In this document: positions 30,241 through 40,218 of the stretch, piece after piece | Numbering within the stretch: the stretch's first letter is position 1 | Layout: each line of letters opens with the position of its first letter | DNA from: Shewanella glacialipiscicola | GTDB lineage: Bacteria; Pseudomonadota; Gammaproteobacteria; Enterobacterales; Shewanellaceae | Assembly: GCF_023283485.1 (NCBI RefSeq) | Contig: NZ_JAKILU010000001.1 | Coordinates: 292,611-356,610 of the forward strand | Direction: 5' to 3' | DNA length: 64,000 bases | Notes under the pieces: generated by a model | Seen by the model: the letters and a program-made list of their open reading frames with translations, nothing else | Database searches by the model: none | Told to the model about the DNA's origin: nothing | Made by a program: the position numbers and the translations under genes

Positions 30241-30513
30241 TCAGCACTCAATTTGCTGCTGAAGAATGAATTCGATTAACTGGCTACGGCTGATGTTACT
30301 GGCCAATGCCTGCTCATTCAAGGCGTCATACAAATCTTGTGACACCTTTAACTCTATTCGCTTTAATCCGTTAGCTTTATCGCGCTGGATTTGATTGCGT
30401 TTGTTGACCTTAAGCTGTTGACTACGGGACAAAGGATTACTTCTTGGGCGGCCCCGGCGTTTGTCATTGGCAAAAAGGTCAATAGTGGTTCTGTCTGTCG
30501 CTTCTTTTGCCAT
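30241..30513 (-). CDS. ybfE: YbfE-like LexA-regulated small protein
   Basis: 90 residues, very basic in the middle (RRGRPRSNPLSRSQQLKVNKRNQ), followed by a ribbon-helix-helix-like segment (KRIELKVSQDLYDALNEQALASNISRSQLIEFIL), so probably DNA binding. It corresponds to E. coli YbfE by sequence and by position beside fldA. E. coli ybfE is LexA-controlled; I see no LexA box here, since it follows the DUF2788 gene by 10 bases. Confidence 0.85.
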   Translation of the reverse strand: MAKEATDRTTIDLFANDKRRGRPRSNPLSRSQQLKVNKRNQIQRDKANGLKRIELKVSQDLYDALNEQALASNISRSQLIEFILQQQIEC

Positions 30514-30523
30514 GTCGTTATTG

Positions 30524-30745
30524 TTAACCGATCCCTGAGCCTTCCCAAGTGATCTGGATAATACCTTTTACAATAAACCCGGCACAGCCGAGAAATAACA
30601 CTAACCAAACAATAAATCGACCAGATTTAGGTACATTACCTTGCTTTAGCACATCGTGGATGGCCATGCCGATAAAGAAAAATATCGAGGCAAAAAACAG
30701 GTTAAGACCGATGGTTTCAATTTGTTCCATGTACTGAGTTAACAT
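30524..30745 (-). CDS. DUF2788-type small membrane protein
   Basis: 73 residues with two hydrophobic helices (GLNLFFASIFFFIGMAIH and FIVWLVLFLGCAGFIVKGIIQ) joined by a short basic loop. It matches the DUF2788 family of inner-membrane proteins of unknown role, often found between ybfF and ybfE in Shewanella and relatives. Probably co-transcribed with ybfE. Confidence 0.82.
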   Translation of the reverse strand: MLTQYMEQIETIGLNLFFASIFFFIGMAIHDVLKQGNVPKSGRFIVWLVLFLGCAGFIVKGIIQITWEGSGIG

Positions 30746-30846
30746 AGTTTCTTAGTCCTTTAGAGTGTTCTAAGGCCAAAAGAGGCGCGAATATATCACA
30801 TCAAGATGACGGCTGCCATAGGCTTTAAGCCAACTATCATGGGTAT

Positions 30847-31623
30847 TTACTCAGTATGTTTGTCAATAAATTCAGACACAATCCGGTTAAATATGGCGGG
30901 TTTTTGTGCATGTAACCAATGGCCACATCCTTCAAGCGTTTTCGCTTGTGCTGCAGGGAATTGACTCATAATTGCCGTTCTATGCTCGCTCGTCACATAG
31001 TTCGAATCACCGCCGCGAATAAATAAGCTCGGGCCCGCATAAGTTTGTGAGGGATTGGGGCTCTGATTGTACCAGCCAATAATATTGGGGTAACCATCTT
31101 TTAAACCACTTAGGTTGAGTTTCCAACGAAAGCCTGTGTCGATTCGTTGCAAATTTTTGAGTAAAAATTGCGCCGTGGCTTCGTCAATACCCTGATTAAT
31201 TAAATGATTTAGGGCAAAACGTCTGTCGGTGTGGCCTTCTAACGGCAGGCTTTCGAGTGCAGCAAACACGATATCGTGTCTTGGCTCATAGGCAACGGGC
31301 GCGATATCTGCCGCCACCACAGTGATAATACGCTCAGGAAATACCAACGCTGTAGCCATGGCGATTTTCCCGCCCATTGAGTGGCCCACAATATGGGCAC
31401 GTTCTATGTCAAGTTCATCGAGCAAGCCTGCCATGGCATGGGCGAGGCTAGGGTAATCCATCTGCTGCCAATGTTCGCTTAAACCGTGATTAGGTACATC
31501 GACGCGGATCACTTGATGATGAGTTTCTAGTGTTTGCCCTAGATTTTTAAGATTATCTAGATTACCAAACAAGCCGTGGATCAAGAGGACAGCGCTTCCT
31601 TGGCCTGTGGAAACAAAATTCAT
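30847..31623 (-). CDS. ybfF: Alpha/beta-hydrolase esterase YbfF
   Basis: 258-residue serine esterase of the YbfF type, active on short acyl and acyl-CoA-like esters. The oxyanion HGLFGN motif is at 16-21, the nucleophile Ser82 is in GHSMGG, and the catalytic His is in CGHWLHAQKP (about 236). It is divergent from seqA, as in E. coli, with a 286-base promoter region between. Confidence 0.9.
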   Translation of the reverse strand: MNFVSTGQGSAVLLIHGLFGNLDNLKNLGQTLETHHQVIRVDVPNHGLSEHWQQMDYPSLAHAMAGLLDELDIERAHIVGHSMGGKIAMATALVFPERIITVVAADIAPVAYEPRHDIVFAALESLPLEGHTDRRFALNHLINQGIDEATAQFLLKNLQRIDTGFRWKLNLSGLKDGYPNIIGWYNQSPNPSQTYAGPSLFIRGGDSNYVTSEHRTAIMSQFPAAQAKTLEGCGHWLHAQKPAIFNRIVSEFIDKHTE

Positions 31624-31918
31624 GGCGATTCCTGTGGGATATTTTGCGGGTCGAGGCGCGAATTGTGCCCTTAATGCACTTAGATTGACAAGTCGACTTT
31701 GCCTAGCAAAACCATGACGGCGGTTAACTTGCCTGCTTTTTCAGCAATTGCCCATTATCTGCTAGTTTGCTGTGCTGTTTAGCGCATTTTTAGAATAATG
31801 ACGCTTTATCAGATTGATAGAGATAGATACACTGATACAGATCGCAATGATCTGTCCCGATCGCTGTGGTACACTTTTTTCGGTTAAGCCTGTCGAATAA
31901 CAAAGGATAATGAAGGTC

Positions 31919-32464
31919 ATGAAATATATCGAAGTAGATGAAGAGCTCTATCGTCACATTGCCAGCAAAACAGAACGTATTGGTGAGAGCGCCTCAGACA
32001 TTTTGCGTCGATTACTCGGCTTGTCCTTTAATGCGGTTGAACCACCTCAGCCTTTGGCGATAAGCCAACCCAGTTTAGAGGCTGAACCTATTCAGCCAGT
32101 TGTAGTTAAAGCCGTGACGCCAGTTGTTAATGATTTCAGCGCATTAGTTAATGAGCATCAATTATCCCAACAAAAGGGCGCAGTAGGGCGTTTTCTATTT
32201 TTGCTCGACAGTTTGTATCAATTAGCCCCTGAGCAGTTTTCGCAAATTTTGCAGATCCAAGGCCGCGATCGTTTATATTTTGCCCGCTCTAAAGAGCAGT
32301 TACTGGAAGCGAGCGCTTCGGCGAACCCTAAAGAAATCGGCAACAGTGGTTTTTGGGTCACAAGCAATAATAATACAGCCAAAAAACGCACTATTTTATC
32401 CGAAGTGTTAGTGCAGTTTGGTTGTGATGCGACTGTCGCCGCCGGTATCGCTGAGCGAGTGTAA
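31919..32464 (+). CDS. seqA: Replication initiation negative regulator SeqA
   Basis: Binds hemimethylated GATC sites, sequesters oriC and organises new DNA. 181 residues: N-terminal oligomerisation domain (MKYIEVDEELYRHIASKTERIGESASDILRRLLG), a Pro/Val/Gln-rich linker (about 40-85) and the C-terminal DNA-binding domain (NSGFWVTSNNNTAKKR). An ATG three codons earlier is possible; I prefer this one because the E. coli protein starts at the same point. seqA-pgm is the conserved order. Confidence 0.94.
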   Translation: MKYIEVDEELYRHIASKTERIGESASDILRRLLGLSFNAVEPPQPLAISQPSLEAEPIQPVVVKAVTPVVNDFSALVNEHQLSQQKGAVGRFLFLLDSLYQLAPEQFSQILQIQGRDRLYFARSKEQLLEASASANPKEIGNSGFWVTSNNNTAKKRTILSEVLVQFGCDATVAAGIAERV

Positions 32465-32521
32465 GCCGTTGTTCAATATTCTATTTATTTTTCACTGTAA
32501 TTGAGTGCAGGAGAACCACAG

Positions 32522-34174
32522 ATGGCAATACATCAACGGGCAGGACTAATCGCCCATCAGACGGATCTGGTCAATATTCCGAAACTGATGAGTCATTATT
32601 ACGCCATCACGCCAAATATGGCTGACGTGCAACAACGTGTCACCTTTGGCACCTCTGGGCACAGAGGCTGTGCCTTTAACGGCAGTTTTAACCAACAGCA
32701 CATTTGGGCAATTACCCAAGCGGTGGTGGATTATCGCCAATCTGTGAATATCGATGGACCGTTAATTCTTGGCATTGATACCCATGCGTTATCCTACGCC
32801 GCCTATTTATCCGCCATTGAAGTGCTGTCGGCAAACAAAGTGACTGTGCATATTCAGCAGCACGATGGATTTACGCCAACGCCAGTGGTTTCCCATGGCG
32901 TAATTGGTGCTAATCGTACAGCTAATATCACTGGCGCGGGATTGTCTGATGGACTGATCATTACGCCATCACATAACCCGCCACAGGATGGGGGCATTAA
33001 GTACAACCCGCCCCATGGCGGTCCGGCGGAAGGCAATATTACTGCTTGGATTGAATCGCGCGCGAATGAGTATCTTAATCAGCAGTTAGCTGGTGTGCAT
33101 AAACTCACCTATGCCGATGCACTCACTTCAGGTTATATAAAAGCCATTGATTTAGTTAGCCCGTATGTGGCCGACTTAGAAAACGTTATTGATATGCAGG
33201 CGATTGCCAAAGCTAAAATACGCATTGGCGTTGATCCGCTTGGCGGCTCAGGTATCCATTATTGGGCGCCGATTGCAGCGTACTACGGGCTCGATATCAC
33301 CTTAGTTAATGATAAAGTGGACCCAAGTTTTAGCTTTATGCCATTGGATAAAGATGGAAAAATCCGCATGGATTGCTCGTCGCCCTATGCGATGGCTGGT
33401 TTACTTGCCCATAAAGAATCCTTTGATTTATGTCTGGGTAACGATCCCGATTATGACCGCCACGGCATTGTGTGCCCAGGCACTGGTTTGATGGATCCTA
33501 ATCATTATTTAGCGGTCGCTATAGATTATTTGCTCACCCACAGACCAGATTGGAGTGATACCTTAGCCATAGGTAAAACTTTAGTATCGAGCGCTCTGAT
33601 TGATAAAATTTGTGCCTTCCATGGTAAAAAATTACTCGAAGTGCCAGTGGGCTTTAAATGGTTTGTTGACGGCTTAGCCGAGGCCACTATTGCTTTTGGT
33701 GGTGAAGAGAGTGCTGGCGCGGCATTCCTGCGCCGCGATGGCACAACATGGTGTACCGATAAAGATGGTTTTATTCTGGGTTTACTGGCGGCGGAAATAC
33801 TTGCAGTTACAGGTAAAACCCCTGGTCAGCGTCACCAAGAGCTAGTAAAGCAATTTGGCCAAAGCTTTTATAAGCGTATCGATAGCCCCATTAGTCTTGA
33901 AAACAAGGCCAAGTTCGCCTTACTTAATGCTGACACCTTAAATGCCACTATGCTTGCGGGTGAGACAATCGAAAATGTGTTAACCCATGCGCCGGGTAAT
34001 AATGCGGCGATTGGTGGCATTAAAGTGACCACGGCGAATGGCTGGTTTGCAGCGCGTCCATCGGGCACTGAAGCGTTATTTAAGATCTACGGCGAGAGTT
34101 TTATCAGCGAGCAACACTTAGCCGATATCATCAAAGATGCGCAGGCGTTAATTGATAAGGCGCTAAACGCTTAA
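32522..34174 (+). CDS. pgm: Phosphoglucomutase (alpha-D-glucose specific)
   Basis: Interconverts glucose 1- and 6-phosphate for polysaccharide and nucleotide-sugar synthesis. 550 residues. Active Ser150 is in ITPSHNPP, the Mg2+ loop is NDPDYDRHG (about 305), the sugar loop is GGEESAGA, and the phosphate loop is RPSGTE near the C-terminus. I start at MAIHQRAG, as in E. coli, with AGGAGA about 9 bases upstream; an ATG seven codons earlier exists. Confidence 0.95.
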   Translation: MAIHQRAGLIAHQTDLVNIPKLMSHYYAITPNMADVQQRVTFGTSGHRGCAFNGSFNQQHIWAITQAVVDYRQSVNIDGPLILGIDTHALSYAAYLSAIEVLSANKVTVHIQQHDGFTPTPVVSHGVIGANRTANITGAGLSDGLIITPSHNPPQDGGIKYNPPHGGPAEGNITAWIESRANEYLNQQLAGVHKLTYADALTSGYIKAIDLVSPYVADLENVIDMQAIAKAKIRIGVDPLGGSGIHYWAPIAAYYGLDITLVNDKVDPSFSFMPLDKDGKIRMDCSSPYAMAGLLAHKESFDLCLGNDPDYDRHGIVCPGTGLMDPNHYLAVAIDYLLTHRPDWSDTLAIGKTLVSSALIDKICAFHGKKLLEVPVGFKWFVDGLAEATIAFGGEESAGAAFLRRDGTTWCTDKDGFILGLLAAEILAVTGKTPGQRHQELVKQFGQSFYKRIDSPISLENKAKFALLNADTLNATMLAGETIENVLTHAPGNNAAIGGIKVTTANGWFAARPSGTEALFKIYGESFISEQHLADIIKDAQALIDKALNA

Positions 34175-34228
34175 GATGAGCTGCATTCTTAGCCGACAAA
34201 AAAACTAACGGTTAAGTATAAAAATATC

Positions 34229-34262
34229 TAAAAAACGCACTCATTATTGAGTGCGTTTTTTT
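34229..34262. terminator. Bidirectional terminator between pgm and msrA
   Basis: AAAAACGCACTCA / TGAGTGCGTTTTT with loop TTAT: a 13-bp perfect stem with A and T tracts on either side, between two convergent genes. Confidence 0.93.
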
Positions 34263-34278
34263 AAAACAGAAAAACACG

Positions 34279-34758
34279 TTAGTAAGCGATATGACAACTG
34301 GGTAAGTTATTATTATCGATATAATTTTGATGGTATTCCTCCGCAACATGAAATTGCTGCAAGGGAACAATTTCAGTCACAATGTGGCGTAACCCCCAAC
34401 GTCCCGAGCGTGCGAAGGCCAGTTTTGATGCTTCAGCGGCGGCTTTTTGTTCGCGATCATGAAAGAAAATAGTGCTGCGATACTGAGTGCCGATATCTCC
34501 ACCTTGCATATTAAGGCTGGTCGGATTGTGATTTTTCCAAAACACTTCGAGTAAGTCTTCATAACTGATAATGGCGGGATCAAATTCCACTTGCACCACT
34601 TCAGCGTGACCGGTGTTGCCTTTTTTGACTTCTTCATAAGTCGTCGCCGTGTTTTTACCACCCATATAACCACTCGTGGCGTTGAGTACCCCTTCAACTT
34701 GTCTAAAAAAATATTCAACGCCCCAGAAACAGCCGGCTCCAAAAGTTGCTAATGCCAT
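34279..34758 (-). CDS. msrA: Peptide methionine-S-sulfoxide reductase MsrA
   Basis: Repairs methionine S-sulfoxide in proteins. 159 residues; catalytic Cys10 in GAGCFWGVE, substrate residues in GHAEVVQVEFDP, and a likely recycling Cys155 in LPSCHIAY. Shorter than E. coli MsrA because the N-terminal extension is missing. Two boxes resembling MetJ sites (34773-34788) lie just upstream of the ATG. Confidence 0.95.
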   Translation of the reverse strand: MALATFGAGCFWGVEYFFRQVEGVLNATSGYMGGKNTATTYEEVKKGNTGHAEVVQVEFDPAIISYEDLLEVFWKNHNPTSLNMQGGDIGTQYRSTIFFHDREQKAAAEASKLAFARSGRWGLRHIVTEIVPLQQFHVAEEYHQNYIDNNNLPSCHIAY

Positions 34759-35082
34759 AGATTATACCAATTAGATGTCTAGATGGCTGAGATTGTGATT
34801 AATCTGCTCATCAAAAGCAAGTAGGACGATTAAATTTAATATTTTTAGCTTTTACCAGTCCCAAGTGGTTGGACTTCAGCTAACGTATTGGCTGTTATTG
34901 TCTTTTATAATCAAGCGTTTTTTTGCCGTGAATGTCTAGGATACGGTTTTCATACTTGTGTTAGTATTGATGCGCTTTTAAAGATGCCTGCCTCACTCAA
35001 ACCGTATCACGATAAAAATTAAACGGGCTTAATGGATCCCGTTGGGCATTTATCTTTAGCACACCATTATAAGGAGAATTCT
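34759..35082. other. Divergent intergenic region between msrA and astE
   Basis: About 320 bases holding both promoters. Near the msrA end are the MetJ-like boxes; the astE end carries the AAGGAG ribosome site at 35071-35076. No small gene or further repeat is visible. Confidence 0.4.
34773..34788 (-). promoter_or_regulatory. Possible MetJ operator (two tandem met boxes) before msrA
   Basis: AGATGTCT AGATGGCT are two abutting octamers matching the met-box consensus AGACGTCT at 7 and 6 of 8 positions. They lie 15 bases upstream of the msrA ATG. Control of methionine repair by MetJ would make sense, but the match is short and could be chance. Confidence 0.35.
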
Positions 35083-36117
35083 GTGTTACAAGCTCTGTTA
35101 GATTCGAAGGATTTTTTAGCGTTAACCTTAGCCAATCCACACACATTTGATGGCAAGTTTTCGTTCATGTTAGGCGATCATACTCAAGTTGAAGTGTGGG
35201 ATACCGGCGTTATCGTTTTTGAGCCAGTCCACAATGAAGGTAAAGATATTGTCCTATCCTGCGGTGTTCACGGTAACGAAACTGCGCCTATTGAGCTATG
35301 TAATGGCTTAATTACACAGCTTCTACAGCAAAAAATCATTGCCAAACAGCGCACTTTGTTCCTTATTGGTAACCCATTAGCCATCAATAACGGTACCCGT
35401 ATTATTGATGAAAATATGAACCGTCTTTTCAGTGGTGAGCATTCAAACCCTCCCGGTTTAATCAATCCAGAACGTATCCGTGCGAAGAAACTCGAAGCCT
35501 ATATCGATAATTTCTATACGTCTGTAGCGGATGGACGCCAGCGTATTCATTATGATTTACATACCGCAATGCGGGCCTCTAAACACGAAAAGTTTGCTAT
35601 TTATCCCTATCGTCCAGGACGCGCCTTTAGTGGTGAGCAAATCATGTTTTTAGCCGCAAGCGGCATTGATACGGTTCTATTTCACCATGAGCCCACGACC
35701 ACATTCAGTTATTTTTCCTCTGAGCATTATGGCGCTGATGCCTTTACCATTGAATTAGGTAAAGTGTATCCCATGGGGCAAAACGACATGACGCGCTTTA
35801 TCGCCACTCATGAAATGTTTATGCGTTTAATTACAGCTAAGCCATTAGAACTTGCTGATTTTGATGCAGATAAAGTCAACTTGTATCAAGTATGCCGCGT
35901 CATCAATAAACATGCCGATGATTTTGAATTTACCTTCGCAACCGATGTCGAAAACTTCAGATCTTTCCCTAAGGGCTTTGTTTTAGCGCGGGAAGGTGGG
36001 CAAGACATTAAAGTCGAGCAAGAATTTGAGTCTATCGTGTTCCCTAACGCGAAAGTGCCTATTGGCAATCGCACTGTGATTTGTTTAATTCCGGCGGTTA
36101 ATGCGCACGTGCGTTAG
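35083..36117 (+). CDS. astE: Succinylglutamate desuccinylase
   Basis: Last step of the AST arginine pathway: N-succinylglutamate to succinate and glutamate. A zinc carboxypeptidase-like enzyme of 344 residues; zinc ligands lie in [12 protein letters not shown] (His and Glu, about 63-73) and LHTAMRAS (His about 156), with the catalytic Glu in [13 protein letters not shown] start at the GTG preceded by AAGGAG at 6 bases, not at an upstream ATG that lacks a site. The other ast genes are not adjacent. Confidence 0.92.
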   Translation: MLQALLDSKDFLALTLANPHTFDGKFSFMLGDHTQVEVWDTGVIVFEPVHNEGKDIVLSCGVHGNETAPIELCNGLITQLLQQKIIAKQRTLFLIGNPLAINNGTRIIDENMNRLFSGEHSNPPGLINPERIRAKKLEAYIDNFYTSVADGRQRIHYDLHTAMRASKHEKFAIYPYRPGRAFSGEQIMFLAASGIDTVLFHHEPTTTFSYFSSEHYGADAFTIELGKVYPMGQNDMTRFIATHEMFMRLITAKPLELADFDADKVNLYQVCRVINKHADDFEFTFATDVENFRSFPKGFVLAREGGQDIKVEQEFESIVFPNAKVPIGNRTVICLIPAVNAHVR

Positions 36118-36191
36118 GCTTGTAAAGCATTATATACATGCAAGGTAAGGATAACTTGCAGTTTGAACTGTGCCAATGGTTGATAGGTAGT

Positions 36192-36205
36192 TTACGTTAA
36201 CGTAA
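36192..36205. promoter_or_regulatory. Perfect 14-bp palindrome upstream of the bkd operon (LiuR-like site)
   Basis: TTACGTTAACGTAA is an exact palindrome 75 bases before the first bkd ATG. It resembles the site I recall for LiuR, the MerR-type regulator of branched-chain amino-acid breakdown in Shewanella and relatives. The palindrome is certain; the regulator is inferred. Confidence 0.65.
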
Positions 36206-36279
36206 TGTTCGTCCGGCATATTCGTATAAATTAGGCGCACCTAACACGTTGGGGCGTCACGAGATAACAAGAGCACAAT

Positions 36280-37458
36280 ATGAGCAAAGCAACACTCAAC
36301 ACTGATACAGTGCACCGTGTCGGCTTCTTGGATAAGGCATCGCTTCACATTCCTATCCTTCGAATTCTACAAGCCGATGGCACCACTTATGAAACCGCGG
36401 TTTTGCCTATTATAGATGAAACCTTAGCTACCAAAATTTATGATACCTGTGTGTTCACTCGGGTACTCGATGAACGTATGTTAGGTGCCCAACGTCAAGG
36501 GCGCATCAGCTTTTATATGACCTGTACGGGTGAAGAGGCGGCGATTGTCGGCAGTGTGGCCGCACTCGCTCAAGAAGACGTGATCCTCGCGCAATACCGT
36601 GAGCATGCAGCGCTTCGTTATCGCGGTTTTACCACTGAACAGTTTATGAATCAGATGTTCAGTAACGAAAAAGACCTCGGTAAAGGCCGCCAAATGCCCA
36701 TTCATTACGGCAGTGCGGCATTGCACTATCAAACGATCTCATCACCATTAGCAACGCAGATTCCACAAGCGACAGGTGTTGGCTATAGCTTAAAGATGCA
36801 GGGCAAACGCAATGTAGCTATTTGCTATTTTGGCGAAGGCGCCGCATCTGAAGGGGATTTTCATGCTGGTCTAAACATGGCCGCGGTGTTGAAATGCCCG
36901 GTGATTTTCTTTTGTCGTAACAATGGCTATGCCATTTCAACACCAACGGAAGAACAGTTTGCCGGTAATGGTATTGCCAGTCGTGGTGTCGGTTATGGCA
37001 TGCATACTATTCGTGTTGACGGTAATGACATGCTGGCTGTGCTGGCTGCAACTCAGCAAGCCCGTGCCTATGCAATCGAGCATAATGCTCCCGTGTTGAT
37101 TGAAGCGATGACTTATCGCCTTGGCGCCCATTCATCTTCAGACGACCCATCAGGTTATCGCTCCAAAGATGAAGAAGCTAAGTGGCAGCAACATGATCCG
37201 GTAAAACGTTTCAAATTATGGCTTATCAACAAAGGTTGGTTTGCCGAAGCGGATGATGTGAAACTGCATGAAAAATATCGCGAAGAAGTATTAGCTGCGG
37301 TAAAAGTGGCTGAAAAAATTCCTGTACCTATGCTGGATGAAATTATTGAAGATGTGTACGACAAGCCAACGCCTGTGCTGAAAAAGCAACTTAGCGATCT
37401 TAAAGAACATATCAAAAAATATCCGCAAGCCTATCCAAAAAGTGCAGGGAGACTATAA
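36280..37458 (+). CDS. bkdA1: Branched-chain 2-oxoacid dehydrogenase E1 alpha subunit
   Basis: Thiamine-diphosphate subunit that decarboxylates 2-oxo acids from leucine, isoleucine and valine. 392 residues. The ThDP motif begins GEGAASEGDFHAGLN and ends with CRNNGYAISTP; the phosphorylation-loop-like HSSSDDPSGYR follows. The N-terminal extension and QGRISFYMTCTGEEA favour the branched-chain over the pyruvate enzyme. First of three genes; the next begins 3 bases after its stop. Confidence 0.92.
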   Translation: MSKATLNTDTVHRVGFLDKASLHIPILRILQADGTTYETAVLPIIDETLATKIYDTCVFTRVLDERMLGAQRQGRISFYMTCTGEEAAIVGSVAALAQEDVILAQYREHAALRYRGFTTEQFMNQMFSNEKDLGKGRQMPIHYGSAALHYQTISSPLATQIPQATGVGYSLKMQGKRNVAICYFGEGAASEGDFHAGLNMAAVLKCPVIFFCRNNGYAISTPTEEQFAGNGIASRGVGYGMHTIRVDGNDMLAVLAATQQARAYAIEHNAPVLIEAMTYRLGAHSSSDDPSGYRSKDEEAKWQQHDPVKRFKLWLINKGWFAEADDVKLHEKYREEVLAAVKVAEKIPVPMLDEIIEDVYDKPTPVLKKQLSDLKEHIKKYPQAYPKSAGRL

Positions 37459-37461
37459 GCC

Positions 37462-38439
37462 GTGGCTGAAATGAATATGTTACAGGCCGTGAATGAGGCC
37501 TTGTCTATTGCTATGCAAGCCGATGAGCGCATGGTGATTTTTGGTGAAGATGTGGGCCATTTTGGCGGCGTATTTCGCGCTACTTCCGGTCTGCAAGAAA
37601 AGTTTGGTCGCGACCGCTGCTTTAATACCCCGCTGACAGAGCAAGGTATTGCTGGTTTTGCTAATGGTTTAGCCTCAAATGGTATGACGGCTGTGGCTGA
37701 AATCCAATTTGCCGATTATATCTTTCCGGCATTTGATCAAATCGTCAACGAGTCGGCTAAGTTTCGCTATCGAAGCGGTAATGAATTTGATGTTGGTGGT
37801 TTAGTGTTTCGTACGCCCTATGGCGGCGGCATCGCTGGCGGCCATTATCACTCGCAATCACCAGAAGCCTATTTTACCCAAACGCCTGGATTAAAAGTGG
37901 TGGTGCCACGTAACCCAGAGCAAGCTAAAGGGCTGCTGTTGGCGTCAATTCGTGATAAAAACCCGATAATATTCTTTGAGCCTAAGCGTTTATATCGTGC
38001 ATCAGTTGGCGAAGTACCCGCGGGTGATTATGAAATCGAACTGGGTAAAGCTGAAGTGGTTCGCGAAGGCAAAGATATCACCTTAGTAGCGTGGGGCGCA
38101 CAAATGGAAATTCTTGAAAAAGCCGCTGATATGGCCGCTAAAGAGGGGATCTCCTGCGAAATTATCGATTTACGTACCTTGTCACCCTGGGATATCGATA
38201 CCGTTGCCGATTCAGTCAAAAAGACCGGACGTTTGTTGGTCAATCATGAAGCGCCATTAACCGGTGGTTTTGCTGGTGAAATTGCTGCGACTATTCAGCA
38301 AGAATGCTTCTTATATCTTGAGTCGCCTATTAGCCGCGTTTGTGGTTTAGATACCCCGTACCCACTCATTCATGAAAAAGAATACATGCCAGATGCGCTC
38401 AAAACCTTTGAAGCCATCAAAGCATCAGTGACCTTTTAG
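37462..38439 (+). CDS. bkdA2: Branched-chain 2-oxoacid dehydrogenase E1 beta subunit
   Basis: Partner of the alpha subunit in the E1 heterotetramer. 325 residues. [16 protein letters not shown] (about 23-38), the cofactor-contacting [15 protein letters not shown] and the C-terminal GLDTPYP are typical of transketolase-like beta subunits. Starts with GTG; an in-frame ATG three codons later is possible. Lies 3 bases after E1 alpha and 9 before E2. Confidence 0.93.
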   Translation: MAEMNMLQAVNEALSIAMQADERMVIFGEDVGHFGGVFRATSGLQEKFGRDRCFNTPLTEQGIAGFANGLASNGMTAVAEIQFADYIFPAFDQIVNESAKFRYRSGNEFDVGGLVFRTPYGGGIAGGHYHSQSPEAYFTQTPGLKVVVPRNPEQAKGLLLASIRDKNPIIFFEPKRLYRASVGEVPAGDYEIELGKAEVVREGKDITLVAWGAQMEILEKAADMAAKEGISCEIIDLRTLSPWDIDTVADSVKKTGRLLVNHEAPLTGGFAGEIAATIQQECFLYLESPISRVCGLDTPYPLIHEKEYMPDALKTFEAIKASVTF

Positions 38440-38448
38440 GAGTCCGGT

Positions 38449-40086
38449 ATGATTAAAGATTTTATTTTGCCGGATATTGGCGAAGGTGTGGTTGAGTGTG
38501 AGTTGGTTGAATGGTTGGTTAAAGAAGGCGACACCGTCGTTGAAGATCAACCCATTGCCGATGTCATGACCGACAAAGCCTTAGTACAAATCCCTGCGCC
38601 TTTTGCGGGTGTGGTCACTAAGCTTTATTACGCGAAAGGTGAGATTGCGAAAGTGCATGCGCCGCTCTATGCCGTACAAATTGAAGGTGCCGTTGAAATT
38701 GCGGGTGAAGAACCTGTTGCGGCTCCGTCAGCTGTGGCTACTCAATCTACAGTGGCGCAAGTCGCGGCAAAGGTTGCTGAGCCCGCTGGGAACGCATCAG
38801 GTAATGCATCCGTCAGCATTGAAGAGTTCTTATTGCCGGATATTGGCGAAGGCATTGTTGAATGTGAACTCGTCGAATGGCTAGTGAGCGAAGGTGATTG
38901 GGTTGAGGAAGATCAACCGATTGCCGACGTGATGACCGATAAAGCGCTGGTGCAAATTCCAGCCATTAAAGCGGGTAAAATTGCCAAACTGCATTATCGT
39001 AAAGGTCAGCTGGCCAAAGTGCATTCGCCTTTATTTGCCATTGAAGTTGAACAGGCGGCTTCAGCACCTGCGGCGACAACAAACACTGATACAGTGGCCA
39101 ATGCGGCACTGGTAGCACAGGCTGTGAGTGCAGAACCCGCTCGCCAAGGTAAAGCCTTAGCCAGCCCTGCGGTTCGTCGCATGGCGCGGTCATTAGATAT
39201 CGATTTAAGCCGAGTACCTGGCACAGGAAAGCACGGCCGTGTGTATAAGGAAGATATCACTCGCTTCCAACAAGGAGCGAGCAATGTTTCTGCATCAAGT
39301 GCGACTCAGCTAAAAGAGGCGCCAGCTCAAGCGACTCAAGCATCTCAAACCCAAGTTCCAACATCTACAGTGACTCAACGCGCTGACACGGTTGAGCCTA
39401 TTCGCGGCGTAAAAGCGGTGATGGCACGCATGATGGTCGAGTCGGTGTCGAGTATTCCGCACTTCACCTATTGCGAAGAGTTTGATTTAACAGACTTAGT
39501 TGCACTGCGTGAAAGCATGAAGGTCAAATATTCGTCAGATGAAGTAAAGCTCACTATGATGCCTTTCTTCATGAAGTCAATGTCGCTCGCGTTAAATCAG
39601 TTCCCTGTGATGAACAGTCAAGTCAATGCTGATTGCACTGAATTGACTTATAAATCTCGTCACAATATCGGCATGGCGGTGGATTCTAAAGTCGGTCTTT
39701 TAGTGCCTAACATTAAAGATGTGCAGGACAAGAGCATTTTAGAAGTGGCTGCAGAAATTACCCGCCTGACCCAAGCTGCTCGCAGTGGCCGCGTGGCGCC
39801 GGCAGATCTAAAAGACGGCACGATTTCCATCTCTAACATTGGCGCTTTAGGTGGCACAGTAGCGACGCCTATTATCAATAAACCTGAGGTAGCGATTGTA
39901 GCTTTAGGTAAATTACAAACCTTGCCACGCTTTAACGCGAAAGGGGAAGTCGAAGCCCGCCAAATTATGCAAGTGAGTTGGTCTGGCGACCATCGCGTTA
40001 TTGATGGCGGCACGATTGCACGCTTCTGTAATTTGTGGAAACAGTATCTTGAGCACCCTCAAGAAATGTTATTAGCGATGCATTAA
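38449..40086 (+). CDS. bkdB: Branched-chain 2-oxoacid dehydrogenase E2 (dihydrolipoyl acyltransferase), two lipoyl domains
   Basis: Core of the complex; takes the acyl group on lipoate and passes it to CoA. 545 residues. Two lipoyl domains, each with DVMTDKALVQIPA around the modified Lys (about residues 43 and 165), joined by Ala-rich linkers. A peripheral subunit-binding domain follows (ASPAVRRMARSLDIDLSRVPGTGKHGRV, about 241-268), then the catalytic domain with SWSGDHRVIDGG near the end. The E3 gene is not in this operon, so a shared lpd must serve it. Confidence 0.94.
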   Translation: MIKDFILPDIGEGVVECELVEWLVKEGDTVVEDQPIADVMTDKALVQIPAPFAGVVTKLYYAKGEIAKVHAPLYAVQIEGAVEIAGEEPVAAPSAVATQSTVAQVAAKVAEPAGNASGNASVSIEEFLLPDIGEGIVECELVEWLVSEGDWVEEDQPIADVMTDKALVQIPAIKAGKIAKLHYRKGQLAKVHSPLFAIEVEQAASAPAATTNTDTVANAALVAQAVSAEPARQGKALASPAVRRMARSLDIDLSRVPGTGKHGRVYKEDITRFQQGASNVSASSATQLKEAPAQATQASQTQVPTSTVTQRADTVEPIRGVKAVMARMMVESVSSIPHFTYCEEFDLTDLVALRESMKVKYSSDEVKLTMMPFFMKSMSLALNQFPVMNSQVNADCTELTYKSRHNIGMAVDSKVGLLVPNIKDVQDKSILEVAAEITRLTQAARSGRVAPADLKDGTISISNIGALGGTVATPIINKPEVAIVALGKLQTLPRFNAKGEVEARQIMQVSWSGDHRVIDGGTIARFCNLWKQYLEHPQEMLLAMH

Positions 40087-40110
40087 GCGACTGGCAAGCA
40101 GATTTGACAC

Positions 40111-40137
40111 AAAAGGACGCTTTAAAGCGTCCTTTTT
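40111..40137 (+). terminator. Terminator of the bkd operon
   Basis: AAAAGGACGCTTTAAAGCGTCCTTTT is a continuous palindrome followed by T, 25 bases after the E2 stop. Confidence 0.9.
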
Positions 40138-40218
40138 AATTTGCATTGCATAAATGGGTTAATCTTTTGATTCCGATTACGTATAATTCGCGAACGTAGT
40201 TATCCTAATGGATGTGTT

